Positions 19,451 to 28,179 of a stretch of DNA of 64,000 nucleotides are shown here, piece after piece. This DNA comes from Ancylobacter sonchi. Lineage in GTDB: Bacteria > Pseudomonadota > Alphaproteobacteria > Rhizobiales > Xanthobacteraceae. The stretch covers positions 1 through 64,000 of the forward strand of contig NZ_JAHBGF010000010.1 in assembly GCF_018390695.1 (NCBI RefSeq), in the 5' to 3' direction. The first letter of the stretch is position 1. Each line of letters begins with the position of its first letter. The position numbers and the translations under genes were made by a program. The notes beneath the pieces were generated by a model. It ran no database searches. It was not told the origin of the DNA and saw only the letters and a list, made by a program, of their open reading frames with translations.

Positions 19451-20233
19451 ATGCGATCTCTGACCTGTCTGTTGGCTTTGGCGGCGCTGCTGCCGGGTCT
19501 TTCCGTGCCGGCGCTGGCCGCCGGCGATTGTTCCGCCGGGCCGGGCACCGCGCGGGTGCTGGAGGTGGATCCCGCGGGCCTAGAGGTTGGCCTCAAGCAT
19601 TTTCCGCAGACGCTCGATCTGGCCGAAGGCGAGTTCGTCCTCACCTTCGACGACGGTCCCTCTGCCGGCACGACGCCGATGGTGCTGAAGGCACTGGCCG
19701 CCGGCTGCGTCCGCGCTACCTTCTTCCTGGTGGGAACACGTGCGGCCGAGAGCCCGGCGCTGGTCAAGCGCATCCTCGCCGAGGGGCACGGCATCGGCTA
19801 TCACAGCCAGACCCATCCGATGACGCTGGCGGACCTGCCCTACGACAAGGCGGTGCGGGATATCGAACGCGGCATCGCCAGCGTCGATCGTGCGGCCTAT
19901 GGCAATGTGACGGCCTCGCCGCGCTTTCCCTTCTTCCGTTTTCCCGGCTTCGGTTCGTCGCCGCAGTTGCTGGCCTATGTCGCCAGCCGGAAGATGGGCG
20001 TGTTCGGCGCCGATCTGTGGGCAAGCGACTGGAACGCCATGACGCCGGATGCTGAGCTCGATCTGGTGTTGACGCGGATGGAGCATGCGGGGCGCGGCAT
20101 CGTGCTGTTCCACGACACCCGGCTACAGACCGCCCGGATGGTGCCGGCGCTGCTGAAGGCGATGAAGGAGCGCGGCTACCGGGTGGTCCATGTGGTGCCG
20201 CGCGGGCCGGCCACCGCTGGGACGTCGCCATAA
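19451..20233 (+). CDS. Secreted polysaccharide deacetylase (carbohydrate esterase 4)
   Basis: From ATG 19451 the protein is 260 residues with a signal peptide (residues 1-24, ending ALAAG). The NodB-homology domain has the metal-binding TFDDGP (65-70), the HSQTH motif (His117 and His121) and RFPFFRFPGFGSSP. It should remove acetyl groups from an N-acetylated glycan such as peptidoglycan or an exopolysaccharide in the periplasm. Substrate cannot be told. The longer upstream open frame lacks similarity and the signal peptide fixes the start. Confidence 0.88.
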   Translation: MRSLTCLLALAALLPGLSVPALAAGDCSAGPGTARVLEVDPAGLEVGLKHFPQTLDLAEGEFVLTFDDGPSAGTTPMVLKALAAGCVRATFFLVGTRAAESPALVKRILAEGHGIGYHSQTHPMTLADLPYDKAVRDIERGIASVDRAAYGNVTASPRFPFFRFPGFGSSPQLLAYVASRKMGVFGADLWASDWNAMTPDAELDLVLTRMEHAGRGIVLFHDTRLQTARMVPALLKAMKERGYRVVHVVPRGPATAGTSP

Positions 20234-20362
20234 GCGACGAAAGGCCTCAGCTTCCAAGCCGCCGGTTACCGGTGCTGCGACGTCTCGTGCCGTAGAGGCC
20301 CCCGATACCCGCTTGTACTGTGCGCGAGGTCGGCGAGCGCCGCCGTCGACGAGGGAGTGACC

Positions 20363-20479
20363 ATGGCCGACGATCCTGAAGCCAAGCGCGCCCTGATCCG
20401 GCTCGTGCTGCTGAACAGCCTGCTGGTCGTCTTGGTGGTAGTGGCCGGCGGTGTCTATGCCGCCTGGACGATATGGTAG
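20363..20479 (+). CDS. 38-residue single-span membrane peptide
   Basis: From ATG 20363, behind GAGGGAG, a short frame encodes MADDPEAKRALIRLVLLN followed by one hydrophobic segment (LLVVLVVVAGGVYAAW). The design, a charged N terminus and one membrane helix, and the good ribosome binding site support translation. No function is recognised. Confidence 0.5.
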   Translation: MADDPEAKRALIRLVLLNSLLVVLVVVAGGVYAAWTIW

Positions 20480-20640
20480 CGCGCCAGCGCGAGATCCGCG
20501 CCGGCAAAGCGGGGAGCGGGGAGAGGGGCTCTTCGGCGGCCGGTGTGCCGCTCTCTGGCGATGCTGCGCTCGTTTCCTGCGTTGGCGCCCCGAACGAGGA
20601 TCGTCCGACGCAAAGCTGTGGATGGCCATATGCGGGATGA

Positions 20641-20669
20641 CTTGTGCGATCCGTCGCGCGCCCCTATAA
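20641..20669 (+). promoter_or_regulatory. Promoter of tRNA-Glu
   Basis: CTTGTG (20641-20646) and CTATAA (20664-20669) are separated by exactly 17 bases and lie 15 bases before the tRNA 5' end, matching the alphaproteobacterial housekeeping promoter. Confidence 0.7.
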
Positions 20670-20683
20670 GGTGCCCCGCCTGC

Positions 20684-20758
20684 GCGCCCTTCGTCTATCG
20701 GTTAGGACGCCACCCTTTCACGGTGGAGAGAGGGGTTCGACTCCCCTAGGGCGCGCCA
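20684..20758 (+). tRNA. tRNA-Glu (anticodon TTC)
   Basis: A complete 75-base cloverleaf: a 7-bp acceptor (GCGCCCT with AGGGCGC), an anticodon stem CCACC/GGTGG around CTTTCAC, a T arm AGGGG-TTCGACT-CCCCT, and an encoded GCCA 3' end. The serine recombinase on the other strand reads into this gene, and a partial copy of its 3' end occurs near 39825, so it is the island attachment locus. Confidence 0.96.
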
Positions 20759-22366
20759 CTTCCGTACAAAACCGCGAACACCCGGCTGGGTGGCTCGGTC
20801 GGCGAGTATGGCTCTCTCCAGTACCGTCCTTGATCCGTGGATGCGCACGACGTGCTGGTCGACTTCGACTGCGTCGATAAGCGACCGCAGATAGGCTTTG
20901 CGGAACGGTACCTCGCCCTCTGTGATGTTTGACCGCATGAGCTGCCCGAAGCGGGCAAGCTTGTCCGGATCAAGCCGGCTTGCGGCTGTACCTTGATTCT
21001 CGATCCGCTCCAGCGCCGAATGTGCACGGTCCCGATCTGCCTTGAGCTTCGCAATCTGCTCCTTGAGCATGTCGTCCGGCTCGGCGATGCCGTCGGCGAC
21101 AAGCTGATAGAGCCTCCGCAGCTTGTCTTCCGCCGTCGTTCTTTCGCGAGAGAGTTCATCGATCCGCGCCTGGACCTCGGCATCGGCTTTCACCCGCCGA
21201 TCGACCACGGACTGCAGCAGCGCCTCCAGCCGTTCGGGCATCAGGACGCGTTCAGCGACGTGGCGTGTGACCAGATGGTCGAGCTTCTCCATCGGCACCG
21301 TTCGCCCTTTGCAGGCGGACTTGCCAACTCGGCCGGAGGTCGAGCAGCTGTAATAGCGATAGACCCTGCCGCTCTTCGAGGTGCCGGTGCGCAGCGTCAT
21401 GGCGCTGCCGCAACAGGCGCAATAGGCCAGCCCCGTCAGCAGGATCGGACCCGAGATCACCCGTGGCGGGCTGTTGTGCGGGCTTTTAGCCCTGAGAGCC
21501 TTCTGCACCTTGTCGAAGGTGCGGCGCTCCAGGATGGCCGGCACCGAGATCGGGATAACCTCGTGCTGAGGCTTCACCTGCCCCGTCTTGGAGCTGCGCT
21601 TGTTGAAGCTCCATTCCCCGACATAAACGGGATTGGTCAGGATCCCGTGGATGGTGCCGACACCGTAGCGGGCTCCGAGACGGGTACGGTAGCCCTTGGC
21701 GTTGAGGTGCTTAGTTATCTCCTTGATGCCCATGGGGCCGGATGTGCCATCTCCTTTCAGGTAGAGATCGAACATCAGCCGCACGAGCTCGGCCTCCACG
21801 GGATCGACGACGATCCGCTTTTTGATGCGATGGCCGCGCTTCTCGACCTCTTCAAGGGTGAAGCCGAGCGGCAGCCGGGCGCCGTTATAGAAGCCCTGCC
21901 GGGCATTCTCCTTCATGGCCCGCAGCACGTGCTTGGCGTTCTCACGGGACTGGTACTCGTCAAACAGGGCGATGACCTGTCGCATCATGACCTGAGCCGG
22001 ATCATCCCCGAGCTCCTGGGTGATGGAGACGAGCCGCACGCCGTGCTTCGCGAGGCGGCGGATGTACATCTCCAGCCCAAACGCATCGCGAAAGAACCGG
22101 CTGAAGCTGTGGACGACGATGACATCGAATGGGCGATCGTCATCAGATGCCCGTTCGATCATCCGCTGGAATTCGTGCCGGCTGTCGTCCATCGCCGACG
22201 CGCCCGGCTCCACATACTCCGCCACAACGGACCAGCCCTGCCGCTCGCAATAGGCGGCGGTCTGCAAGCGCTGGTCGGGAATGGAAAGATCGACGTCGGC
22301 CTGCCGTGTGGTGGAAACCCGGAGATAGAGGGCGGCGCGGCTGGTGATCGGCAAGGTGACGTTCAT
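20702..22366 (-). CDS. Large serine recombinase (site-specific integrase)
   Basis: A 554-residue recombinase. The N-terminal resolvase domain (about 8-155) has the nucleophile Ser18 in YLRVST. A recombinase domain follows (NARQGFYNGARLPLGF near residue 160), then a zinc ribbon (CACCGSAM, later YYSC and SACKG) and a coiled-coil region around residues 395-450. The last residues (WRALGESNPSLHRERVAS) are encoded by the antisense strand of tRNA-Glu, and the TAA stop lies in its D arm. This is the likely integrase of the island. A small frame 37 bases upstream may be cotranscribed. Confidence 0.92.
   Translation of the reverse strand: MNVTLPITSRAALYLRVSTTRQADVDLSIPDQRLQTAAYCERQGWSVVAEYVEPGASAMDDSRHEFQRMIERASDDDRPFDVIVVHSFSRFFRDAFGLEMYIRRLAKHGVRLVSITQELGDDPAQVMMRQVIALFDEYQSRENAKHVLRAMKENARQGFYNGARLPLGFTLEEVEKRGHRIKKRIVVDPVEAELVRLMFDLYLKGDGTSGPMGIKEITKHLNAKGYRTRLGARYGVGTIHGILTNPVYVGEWSFNKRSSKTGQVKPQHEVIPISVPAILERRTFDKVQKALRAKSPHNSPPRVISGPILLTGLAYCACCGSAMTLRTGTSKSGRVYRYYSCSTSGRVGKSACKGRTVPMEKLDHLVTRHVAERVLMPERLEALLQSVVDRRVKADAEVQARIDELSRERTTAEDKLRRLYQLVADGIAEPDDMLKEQIAKLKADRDRAHSALERIENQGTAASRLDPDKLARFGQLMRSNITEGEVPFRKAYLRSLIDAVEVDQHVVRIHGSRTVLERAILADRATQPGVRGFVRKWRALGESNPSLHRERVAS
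20750..20785. repeat. Left boundary repeat of island (attL-like)
   Basis: 36 bases beginning with the tRNA 3' end GGCGCGCCA match 39825-39860 at 33 of 36 positions. The match continues imperfectly into the recombinase gene, so part of it is shared recombinase coding sequence rather than a pure att core. Confidence 0.6.
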
Positions 22367-22403
22367 GGTCCAATCGTCTCCCTCAGGTCGCTTTGCAGCA
22401 CCG

Positions 22404-22691
22404 TCATCTCAAGAGCGCATCAATCTCCCGCCTGAGGAAGGCCTCGATCACATCGACTTCTTCAGATGTGATCGGAACGCTCGGCGGCCAGTCGTCGGTG
22501 ACATGCGCGACATTGGAATCATGCTCGAGGGAGTCAGCGGGCGCAAGGTTTTGCTCAGCATCTCGAATGACGCGCGTATCACGGTGCGGAATCTTTGAGA
22601 GTGGTGCGCCAGCCAAGCTCGAAGCTGGCGATGAAGCATCGCCGCCCACACTGAATATCTTCTTCAGACAAAACGGACGCGAGTGGCGCAT
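22404..22691 (-). CDS. Small protein upstream of the recombinase, unknown function
   Basis: From ATG 22691 a 95-residue protein could be made; a GTG at 22718 would add nine residues. The C terminus (VPITSEEVDVIEAFLRREID) looks like an amphipathic helix of a real protein, and short genes of this kind commonly precede serine recombinases in alphaproteobacteria. The N-terminal half is Ser/Ala-rich and not recognisable. It ends 37 bases before the recombinase start on the same strand. Function unknown. Confidence 0.45.
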   Translation of the reverse strand: MRHSRPFCLKKIFSVGGDASSPASSLAGAPLSKIPHRDTRVIRDAEQNLAPADSLEHDSNVAHVTDDWPPSVPITSEEVDVIEAFLRREIDALLR

Positions 22692-22718
22692 GCGCGGAGG
22701 ATCGCGGGCATTCCCCAC

Positions 22719-23286
22719 CTAGCCAAGGCGCCAATTCTACGCCGCAGAACGACCGCGGACAGCAGCGCAAAAATACTTGTCAGATGCGGCGCGGGACACT
22801 TTCCGAGGATACGCTTAGGGGAGTCCTCTGGCGGCAGTGACCGATACTTGGTGTTCGATTGCCCCTTGCAGCGATGTCTGCTTTGCGCCGCGTATTCGGT
22901 CATTCGGCAAATTTTCCGAAGGCCCAAATAACGGACATCCGCCGCCAATATGCCGACCAGATTTTTATGCGCGCGCCGGTTAGCCGCTAAAGGAGACTAA
23001 CTGGAATATCTCGATCTGCGGGGTTTCAGCTGGGAGCGGTAATTTCCGGTTCTGAGTATCAGATCTTTGGCGCGCTCACGGGTCGAGATGAGATCGTCAT
23101 GACCCTCGCCGTGCAATCGCTTCAGCGGCGAGAACCCGCGCCACCGAACCCAAGCAAGCCTGCTCCCCTGGCATCCTGAACAGGACATCAGGGAGATGGC
23201 TTGCAGATCACGAATGCGCACTTGCGCGGTCGCATCGCTTTCGGCCATTCCTGATCGCGTTGGCCGAAGGGTTTGGGGAAGCTTCG
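22719..23286. other. 568-base gap before the nuclease gene
   Basis: No convincing gene on either strand. Short frames occur, for example minus strand 22997-23248, but lack recognisable features or good ribosome binding sites. The region separates two divergent units (recombinase leftward, defence genes rightward) and must hold their promoters, none of which I can place with confidence. Confidence 0.4.
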
Positions 23287-24210
23287 ATGGCAGGTATATG
23301 GCAACATTTTCAACCTCCGCTTTACTGGCAACAGTTCGAGGAACTATGCACGGGATTGCTCGCAGAGGTCTATGATGTCCCCAATGCCCAGCAGGTCGGC
23401 CGTCCCGGCCAGGCTCAGGACGGCGTCGACGTCTTCGGCCAGTCTTCGCGCTATGGCCGGATCGGCATCCAGTGCAAGCGGCTAGCCGACCTCGATGAGT
23501 ATGGCCATCCCTATCCCGGAGGCCCGATCACGCGGACGCTGTTGCGGGACGAGGCCAAGAAAGCGCTAAAATTCAAGTCCGATCTCAAGCTCTGGATACT
23601 GGCAACCACCGCACGTCGAGACACTAAGGTCCAAGCATGGGTCGAACAACTGAACGACGAGTGGCGATCGGCCGGCCGCCAACGGATCGCAATCATCTGG
23701 ACTTGGGACGAATGCATCTCCCATCTTAACAGTTATCCCGACCTTCAACGAAAATATTATCGGGACGTGATCCAGGTTCGCACGCCGAAGGATCTTGACG
23801 AAATAATCTTGCGGACGATTGCGATGGCGTTCGAGCGCCCAGCATTCGAGGTTCCTCTGCACTGTGAGACGCCGAAGGCATTCTTCCAGGCGCTTGCCGA
23901 CACTCAGAAAGCCCTCCGGACCGGCGAGCTTGTCGATCGCGAAAGCAGGCACGTCATCCGCAAGGCGATCGGTGGCTATCGCGAGTTGGACGACGCTCAT
24001 GCCCGCGAGGGGCTTGGGAAAGTCAACGAAACGCTGAAATCGCTGCGCTCCCAGCTTGAGCAGGGCGTAGAGAGCGGAGCGATCCGGGAGGTCGGGACAT
24101 GTCTCGACATCCAAGACCAGGCGCTGCTCCGGTTTCTTGAGGAGTTGCGGCAACGGTCAGTCGATGAGCTGAATGAAGTGCTGCGCACGACGAGCATTCC
24201 GACCATCTAG
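23287..24210 (+). CDS. PD-(D/E)XK nuclease-like protein (Mrr-type), defence-linked
   Basis: A 307-residue protein from ATG 23287, behind GGGGAAG; a TTG at 23260 is the alternative start. The N-terminal half fits a restriction-endonuclease-like fold: a helix with Glu19/Glu20 (WQQFEELC), Asp48 in QDGVDVF, then Gln62-x-Lys64 in GIQCKR, together the D...QxK metal site of Mrr/DUF4297-like enzymes. A possible Rossmann-like sheet follows (LKLWILATTA) and the C-terminal 110 residues are mostly helical. It is followed by SIR2 and HerA genes on the same strand, so it is probably the third part of that system. Exact family not proven. Confidence 0.7.
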   Translation: MAGIWQHFQPPLYWQQFEELCTGLLAEVYDVPNAQQVGRPGQAQDGVDVFGQSSRYGRIGIQCKRLADLDEYGHPYPGGPITRTLLRDEAKKALKFKSDLKLWILATTARRDTKVQAWVEQLNDEWRSAGRQRIAIIWTWDECISHLNSYPDLQRKYYRDVIQVRTPKDLDEIILRTIAMAFERPAFEVPLHCETPKAFFQALADTQKALRTGELVDRESRHVIRKAIGGYRELDDAHAREGLGKVNETLKSLRSQLEQGVESGAIREVGTCLDIQDQALLRFLEELRQRSVDELNEVLRTTSIPTI

Positions 24211-24252
24211 CGGCATTTGATTGGTCGGGAGATTGTGTCGTTAGGTTTTCGA

Positions 24253-24262
24253 GGGGGGGGGG
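24253..24262. repeat. G10 homopolymer upstream of SIR2
   Basis: Ten consecutive G residues stand 124 bases before the SIR2 start, in the 176-base gap between the nuclease and SIR2 genes. Tracts of this length can slip during replication. No comparable run was noticed elsewhere in the window. Confidence 0.85.
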
Positions 24263-24386
24263 TACTGGAGACGCTGATCGGCGGTCTGCGCATCGCGCAC
24301 ATCGTTCTCGAATTTCGGAGCAATTCTGTCTCGGTCGACCGGATCGGTTGTGGCACAACTTCACACATAGAAGTCGGGGGGAACGT

Positions 24387-25688
24387 ATGGAGTGGAAAGC
24401 GCACGGTTACCGAGTGGGATCTTCGACCGAGACCTTCGACGATATCCCGATGGACGCCGATGAGCTCGATCAGTTCGTCGCACTTCACCGTCGCCGGATC
24501 GAACCCTGGCTGTCGGCGGTGTTTCAGGCAGAGCATCTGAATCTGCTGCTTGGCAGTGGCTTCACGACATCTGTCGCGTTCGCCGCGGGGGTAGCCGCTA
24601 CAGGAATGGATGTCGCCGCGGGCACTTCTGCCCATGCCAAGGCCATCATGGACCATGCTGCTGCCAGCGCCAAGAAGATGGGGCGCGGCGAAGCCAATAT
24701 CGAGGATCAGCTGCGCAGCGCCATCGCTGTTCTCGACGGGCTCGATATCATCGATAAGGATGCTGCGGACGCTGTTCGTGCCGACATCAACACCGCGATT
24801 GAGACCTTTCTAAATTCACTGCTTGCGACCGAACGGGGCATCGCCAACGCCGACAGCGCGCCAGCCTCCGCCATGCTTCAGTCCTTTCTTCTAAGCTTTG
24901 CCAGCCGTGCGGCGTCACGCGAACGCCTGCACGTCTTCACGACCAACTATGACCGACTAATCGAACGCGGGTGCGACGATGCCGGCCTGCGCATCATCGA
25001 TCGGTTCGTAGGCACCCTGCGACCCTTATTCCGTAACACCCGTATCGAGCTGGATTATCACTATAATCCGCCAGGGATCCGTGGCGAACCGCGCTTCATG
25101 GAAGGCGTCGTTCGCCTGACGAAGTTACACGGCAGTCTCGACTGGCGCTTCGATGAGGCTACGCGGCGCATCTATCGTGCAGAAACCCCCTTTGGTGCGG
25201 CGGAGGATCACCCAAGCCTGCCGGACTCTCCCGTTGATACCGTCATGATTTATCCGAATCCTGCGAAAGATGTCGAGACCACCCAATATCCCTATGCCGA
25301 GCTGTTTCGTGATTTCGCTTCTGCAACGTGCAAGCCAAATTCCGTCGTTGTTACCTACGGCTATGGCTTCGGTGACGACCATATCAACCGCGTGCTACTC
25401 GACATGCTCTCGGTGCCGTCGGCGCATCTAGTAATCATCGCGTTCGATCTCGACGATCGCATCAAGGGGTTCCTGGCGCAAACCCGGGCGGCCCAGGTCA
25501 GCCTCCTTGCCGGCCGCCATTTCGGAAGCCTTCAGCGTCTGGTCGACGACTATCTGCCAAAACCCGCGCTCGACTATATCACCGGAAGGATGTCGGAGCT
25601 CCTGAAGAACCGAGCCTTCACCGAAGCGCCGGTTGTTGTCGCGGCGCCGGCTGCGGATGCGCCGGCTCAACCGGGCGGTGCCGCATGA
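24387..25688 (+). CDS. SIR2-like NADase/effector of a SIR2-HerA defence system
   Basis: From ATG 24387, behind a GGGGGG box, the protein is 433 residues. SIR2-family marks are LNLLLGSGFT (GSG at 56-58), FTTNYDRLIE (near 185) and KLHGSLDW (His248, the expected catalytic base), followed by TYGYGFGDDHINRVL. Such bacterial SIR2 proteins cleave NAD+ upon phage infection, often in complex with a HerA ATPase. The C-terminal tail is Ala/Pro rich. Its stop overlaps the herA-like start (ATGA), showing tight coupling. An in-frame TTG at 24348 is less likely as start. Confidence 0.85.
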   Translation: MEWKAHGYRVGSSTETFDDIPMDADELDQFVALHRRRIEPWLSAVFQAEHLNLLLGSGFTTSVAFAAGVAATGMDVAAGTSAHAKAIMDHAAASAKKMGRGEANIEDQLRSAIAVLDGLDIIDKDAADAVRADINTAIETFLNSLLATERGIANADSAPASAMLQSFLLSFASRAASRERLHVFTTNYDRLIERGCDDAGLRIIDRFVGTLRPLFRNTRIELDYHYNPPGIRGEPRFMEGVVRLTKLHGSLDWRFDEATRRIYRAETPFGAAEDHPSLPDSPVDTVMIYPNPAKDVETTQYPYAELFRDFASATCKPNSVVVTYGYGFGDDHINRVLLDMLSVPSAHLVIIAFDLDDRIKGFLAQTRAAQVSLLAGRHFGSLQRLVDDYLPKPALDYITGRMSELLKNRAFTEAPVVVAAPAADAPAQPGGAA

Positions 25689-27781
25689 GCTCTCCTATCG
25701 AGCGGTTGTCCGAGCTTGTCATCGGTACGGTCGAGTCCATCTCGTCAGATGAAGTCCGCGTCATGCTCGATCTCGACGCTCCGCAATCCACCGCGCTCAA
25801 CACAGGCACGCCGACCAGTTTTCCCCGCCTCAACAGCTATGTCTTGATACCCAATGAGGCCGGCGCGACCGTGGCTTACGTCACCTGGATCGGCATCGAA
25901 CGCTCGCCATTTCCCAAACGCTCGGGGCTGAAGGACTTCGGCCTCATCGATCTGCCGTTCCCGCTGCGAAAAATGGCACTCACGCCGATCGGGACGCTGA
26001 CGGTGCGCCGCGACCGCCGCGCAGGCACCAGTGTTTATGACCTTAGCCGCGGCGTTGTCGCCTTTCCGTCGGTCGGCGATCAGATTCTCATACCGACGCC
26101 CGAGCAGATCGCAGCAATCGTTGGTGCAAAGGACAGGGACCGCCGCGTCCGGATTGGCTCTTCGCCGCTTGCCGCGAATACATCGATCATGGTCGATCCG
26201 GACAAGATTTTCGGGCGGCACGTCGCTGTGCTCGGCAACACCGGCAGCGGCAAGTCCTGCTCGGTTGCAGGTCTAATCCGATGGTCGCTCGACGCCGCTC
26301 AAACTGCGCTTACAAACCCGGCTCAAGGGCCGAACGCTCGGTTCATCATTCTCGACCCCAACGGAGAATATGCCAAGGCGTTCGCCGATCGCGCGGACAA
26401 TGTCCGCCTGTTCCGTGTGCCACCCGTCGACGATCAGAAGGGTGAGCGAGCACTGCGCCTGCCGGCCTGGCTCTGGAACGGCCATGAATGGACGGCGGTG
26501 TCGTTCGCCCGACCGGGCGCGCAGCGACCGCTGTTGCTCCAAGCCCTCCGTGACCTGAAAAGCGGCAATCTCTCCGGCGTGCCGGCGGAGGCGCTGGTTC
26601 GTCGGCACATCTACTCGTACAGGCTGCTCGTCGATGCCTTGCTTGCGCGCGGGCCGGCAGCGTTTGCGGGCGATGCCGGGCCACGACGCCAATGCGGCGA
26701 CCTGCTGGACAACATGGCGGCGGATTGCGACGCGATGAGCGCGCGGCTCGACGGCGACCCTGCGGCAACGCTTACCGACATTGCCGCGACCATCCGGGAC
26801 GTCGCTAACAATCGCCGCGGAAACAACGGTTGGTTCAACAGCTTCACCGTCGCGGAAATCGAATCCGTTCAGGCTGCCCTGCAATCATTCCTCGATCAGG
26901 TCGAGGATGCCTTGGCGGTCGCGCAGATCACCGAGGATGCGCCGATCCCCTTCGACGTACAGATGTTGCCGGATCACCTTGAGCGGATCGCCGCGACCGA
27001 AGGCGGCGGGCTTGCGGGCTTCATCAGCACGCTTGGCATGCGAATCAGGGGAATGATGGCAGATCCTCGGCTCGGTCAGGTTGTCGGAAGCGAACCGCAG
27101 ATCAGCTTCGATACTTGGCTCGACGACCTAATCGGCAGCAACGCGTCGGCGAACGGTCAGGTGGCGATCATCGATCTTTCGCTCGTTCCCTCCGAGATCA
27201 TCCATATCGTTGTCGCCGTGCTCGGCCGACTGACCTTCGAGGCATTGCAGCGCTACAGACGGCTGCATCCGGACGGAAAGCCGCTTCCCACGACGCTGGT
27301 GCTAGAAGAGGCGCATAGCTTTATTCGCCGCGGCGGGAACGATGAGGGCGCTCCTGAGAACCCCGCGCAACTCTGCCGCGAGACGTTTGAAAAGATCGCG
27401 CGCGAAGGACGAAAGTTCGGCTTGGGCCTCATGCTATCCTCCCAGCGACCGTCCGAACTCTCGCCGACCATCCTTGCCCAGTGCAACACCTTCCTGCTTC
27501 ATCGGATCGTGAATGACCTTGACCAGGCTTTGGTCGCACGGCTTGTTCCGGATAATGTTGCGGGTCTGCTGAAGGAGCTTCCCAGTCTGCCATCGCGTCA
27601 GGCCGTGCTTCTCGGTTGGGCGACGCCGATCCCTTTGCTGGTTGAAATGGACGAACTGGCCGAGGAACATCGGCCTCAATCCTCAGACCCTGATTTCTGG
27701 GACGTGTGGACCGGTAAGAGCCCGCGCGTGATCGACTGGCCTGCGCTCGTGCAGGACTGGACCGGCGATCCGCCCGCCTGA
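25685..27781 (+). CDS. HerA-like ATPase partner of SIR2 (DUF87 type)
   Basis: A 698-residue hexameric-helicase-type ATPase. An N-terminal HAS barrel (about 1-140) precedes Walker A GNTGSGKS (184-191); Walker B TLVLEEAHSF lies near residue 540 and the arginine-finger and sensor region near SSQRPSELSPT. HerA/FtsK-class proteins form hexamers; in SIR2-HerA (Nezha-type) systems they assemble with SIR2 and control NAD+ or DNA cleavage. A long insert (about 280-440) between the Walker motifs is mostly helical. It overlaps the SIR2 stop by four bases. Confidence 0.87.
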   Translation: MSSPIERLSELVIGTVESISSDEVRVMLDLDAPQSTALNTGTPTSFPRLNSYVLIPNEAGATVAYVTWIGIERSPFPKRSGLKDFGLIDLPFPLRKMALTPIGTLTVRRDRRAGTSVYDLSRGVVAFPSVGDQILIPTPEQIAAIVGAKDRDRRVRIGSSPLAANTSIMVDPDKIFGRHVAVLGNTGSGKSCSVAGLIRWSLDAAQTALTNPAQGPNARFIILDPNGEYAKAFADRADNVRLFRVPPVDDQKGERALRLPAWLWNGHEWTAVSFARPGAQRPLLLQALRDLKSGNLSGVPAEALVRRHIYSYRLLVDALLARGPAAFAGDAGPRRQCGDLLDNMAADCDAMSARLDGDPAATLTDIAATIRDVANNRRGNNGWFNSFTVAEIESVQAALQSFLDQVEDALAVAQITEDAPIPFDVQMLPDHLERIAATEGGGLAGFISTLGMRIRGMMADPRLGQVVGSEPQISFDTWLDDLIGSNASANGQVAIIDLSLVPSEIIHIVVAVLGRLTFEALQRYRRLHPDGKPLPTTLVLEEAHSFIRRGGNDEGAPENPAQLCRETFEKIAREGRKFGLGLMLSSQRPSELSPTILAQCNTFLLHRIVNDLDQALVARLVPDNVAGLLKELPSLPSRQAVLLGWATPIPLLVEMDELAEEHRPQSSDPDFWDVWTGKSPRVIDWPALVQDWTGDPPA

Positions 27782-28179
27782 CCCTAGGCGAGGAGCTCGG
27801 CAAGTTCACTTGGCGAACAAGGGTGGACGTCTTTTCGAATCATCCGTTCTGACAGCGCACCAATGTTTGAATGTCATCGAGCAGCACGCGCGCTAGCTCA
27901 GCATATGACCTCGTCGCCAGCGGCCGACGGGATGATCTGTCGACTCAGATCTCGAAACCAAGCTTAACGACCGTCCGCTTCATGCGCATGGGTAATCGAG
28001 GGCTGCCTGTCCGCTCCCCGCCCCGATTGCACCGTTCCTCACCTGAGTGAGCGGCTCGTCAATCTGCCCCTTACGCCGCTGTCCGCATCTGTCTGCTGCG
28101 GAAGCGGATTGCCCATACGGTAACGTGCCATCGCGGTGCGTAGGCTGCGAAGAGAGGCGCGCATCGTTCCCTCTGCCCC
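27782..28179. other. 398-base gap between herA-like gene and integrase
   Basis: No gene seen. A stretch near 28060-28090 resembles the sequence at the 3' end of the neighbouring integrase (CTGCCCCT-ACGCCGCT versus CTGCCCCT-ACGCCGCT with one change between), suggesting a short duplicated remnant. The two flanking genes converge here, so terminators are expected, but no strong one stands out. Confidence 0.35.

Noticed and set aside
19072..19794. 240-codon minus-strand frame across the deacetylase start
   Set aside because: It overlaps the signal peptide and catalytic start of the deacetylase antisense and has no recognisable content.
20993..22435. 480-codon open frame opposite the serine recombinase
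   Set aside because: It lies antisense to a gene with full recombinase motifs, and its translation shows no family pattern, only the composition expected from the opposite strand of a high-GC gene.
22997..23248. 83-codon minus-strand frame divergent from the nuclease gene
   Set aside because: Position is plausible for a regulator, but no HTH or other pattern and no clear ribosome binding site; left as part of the gap.
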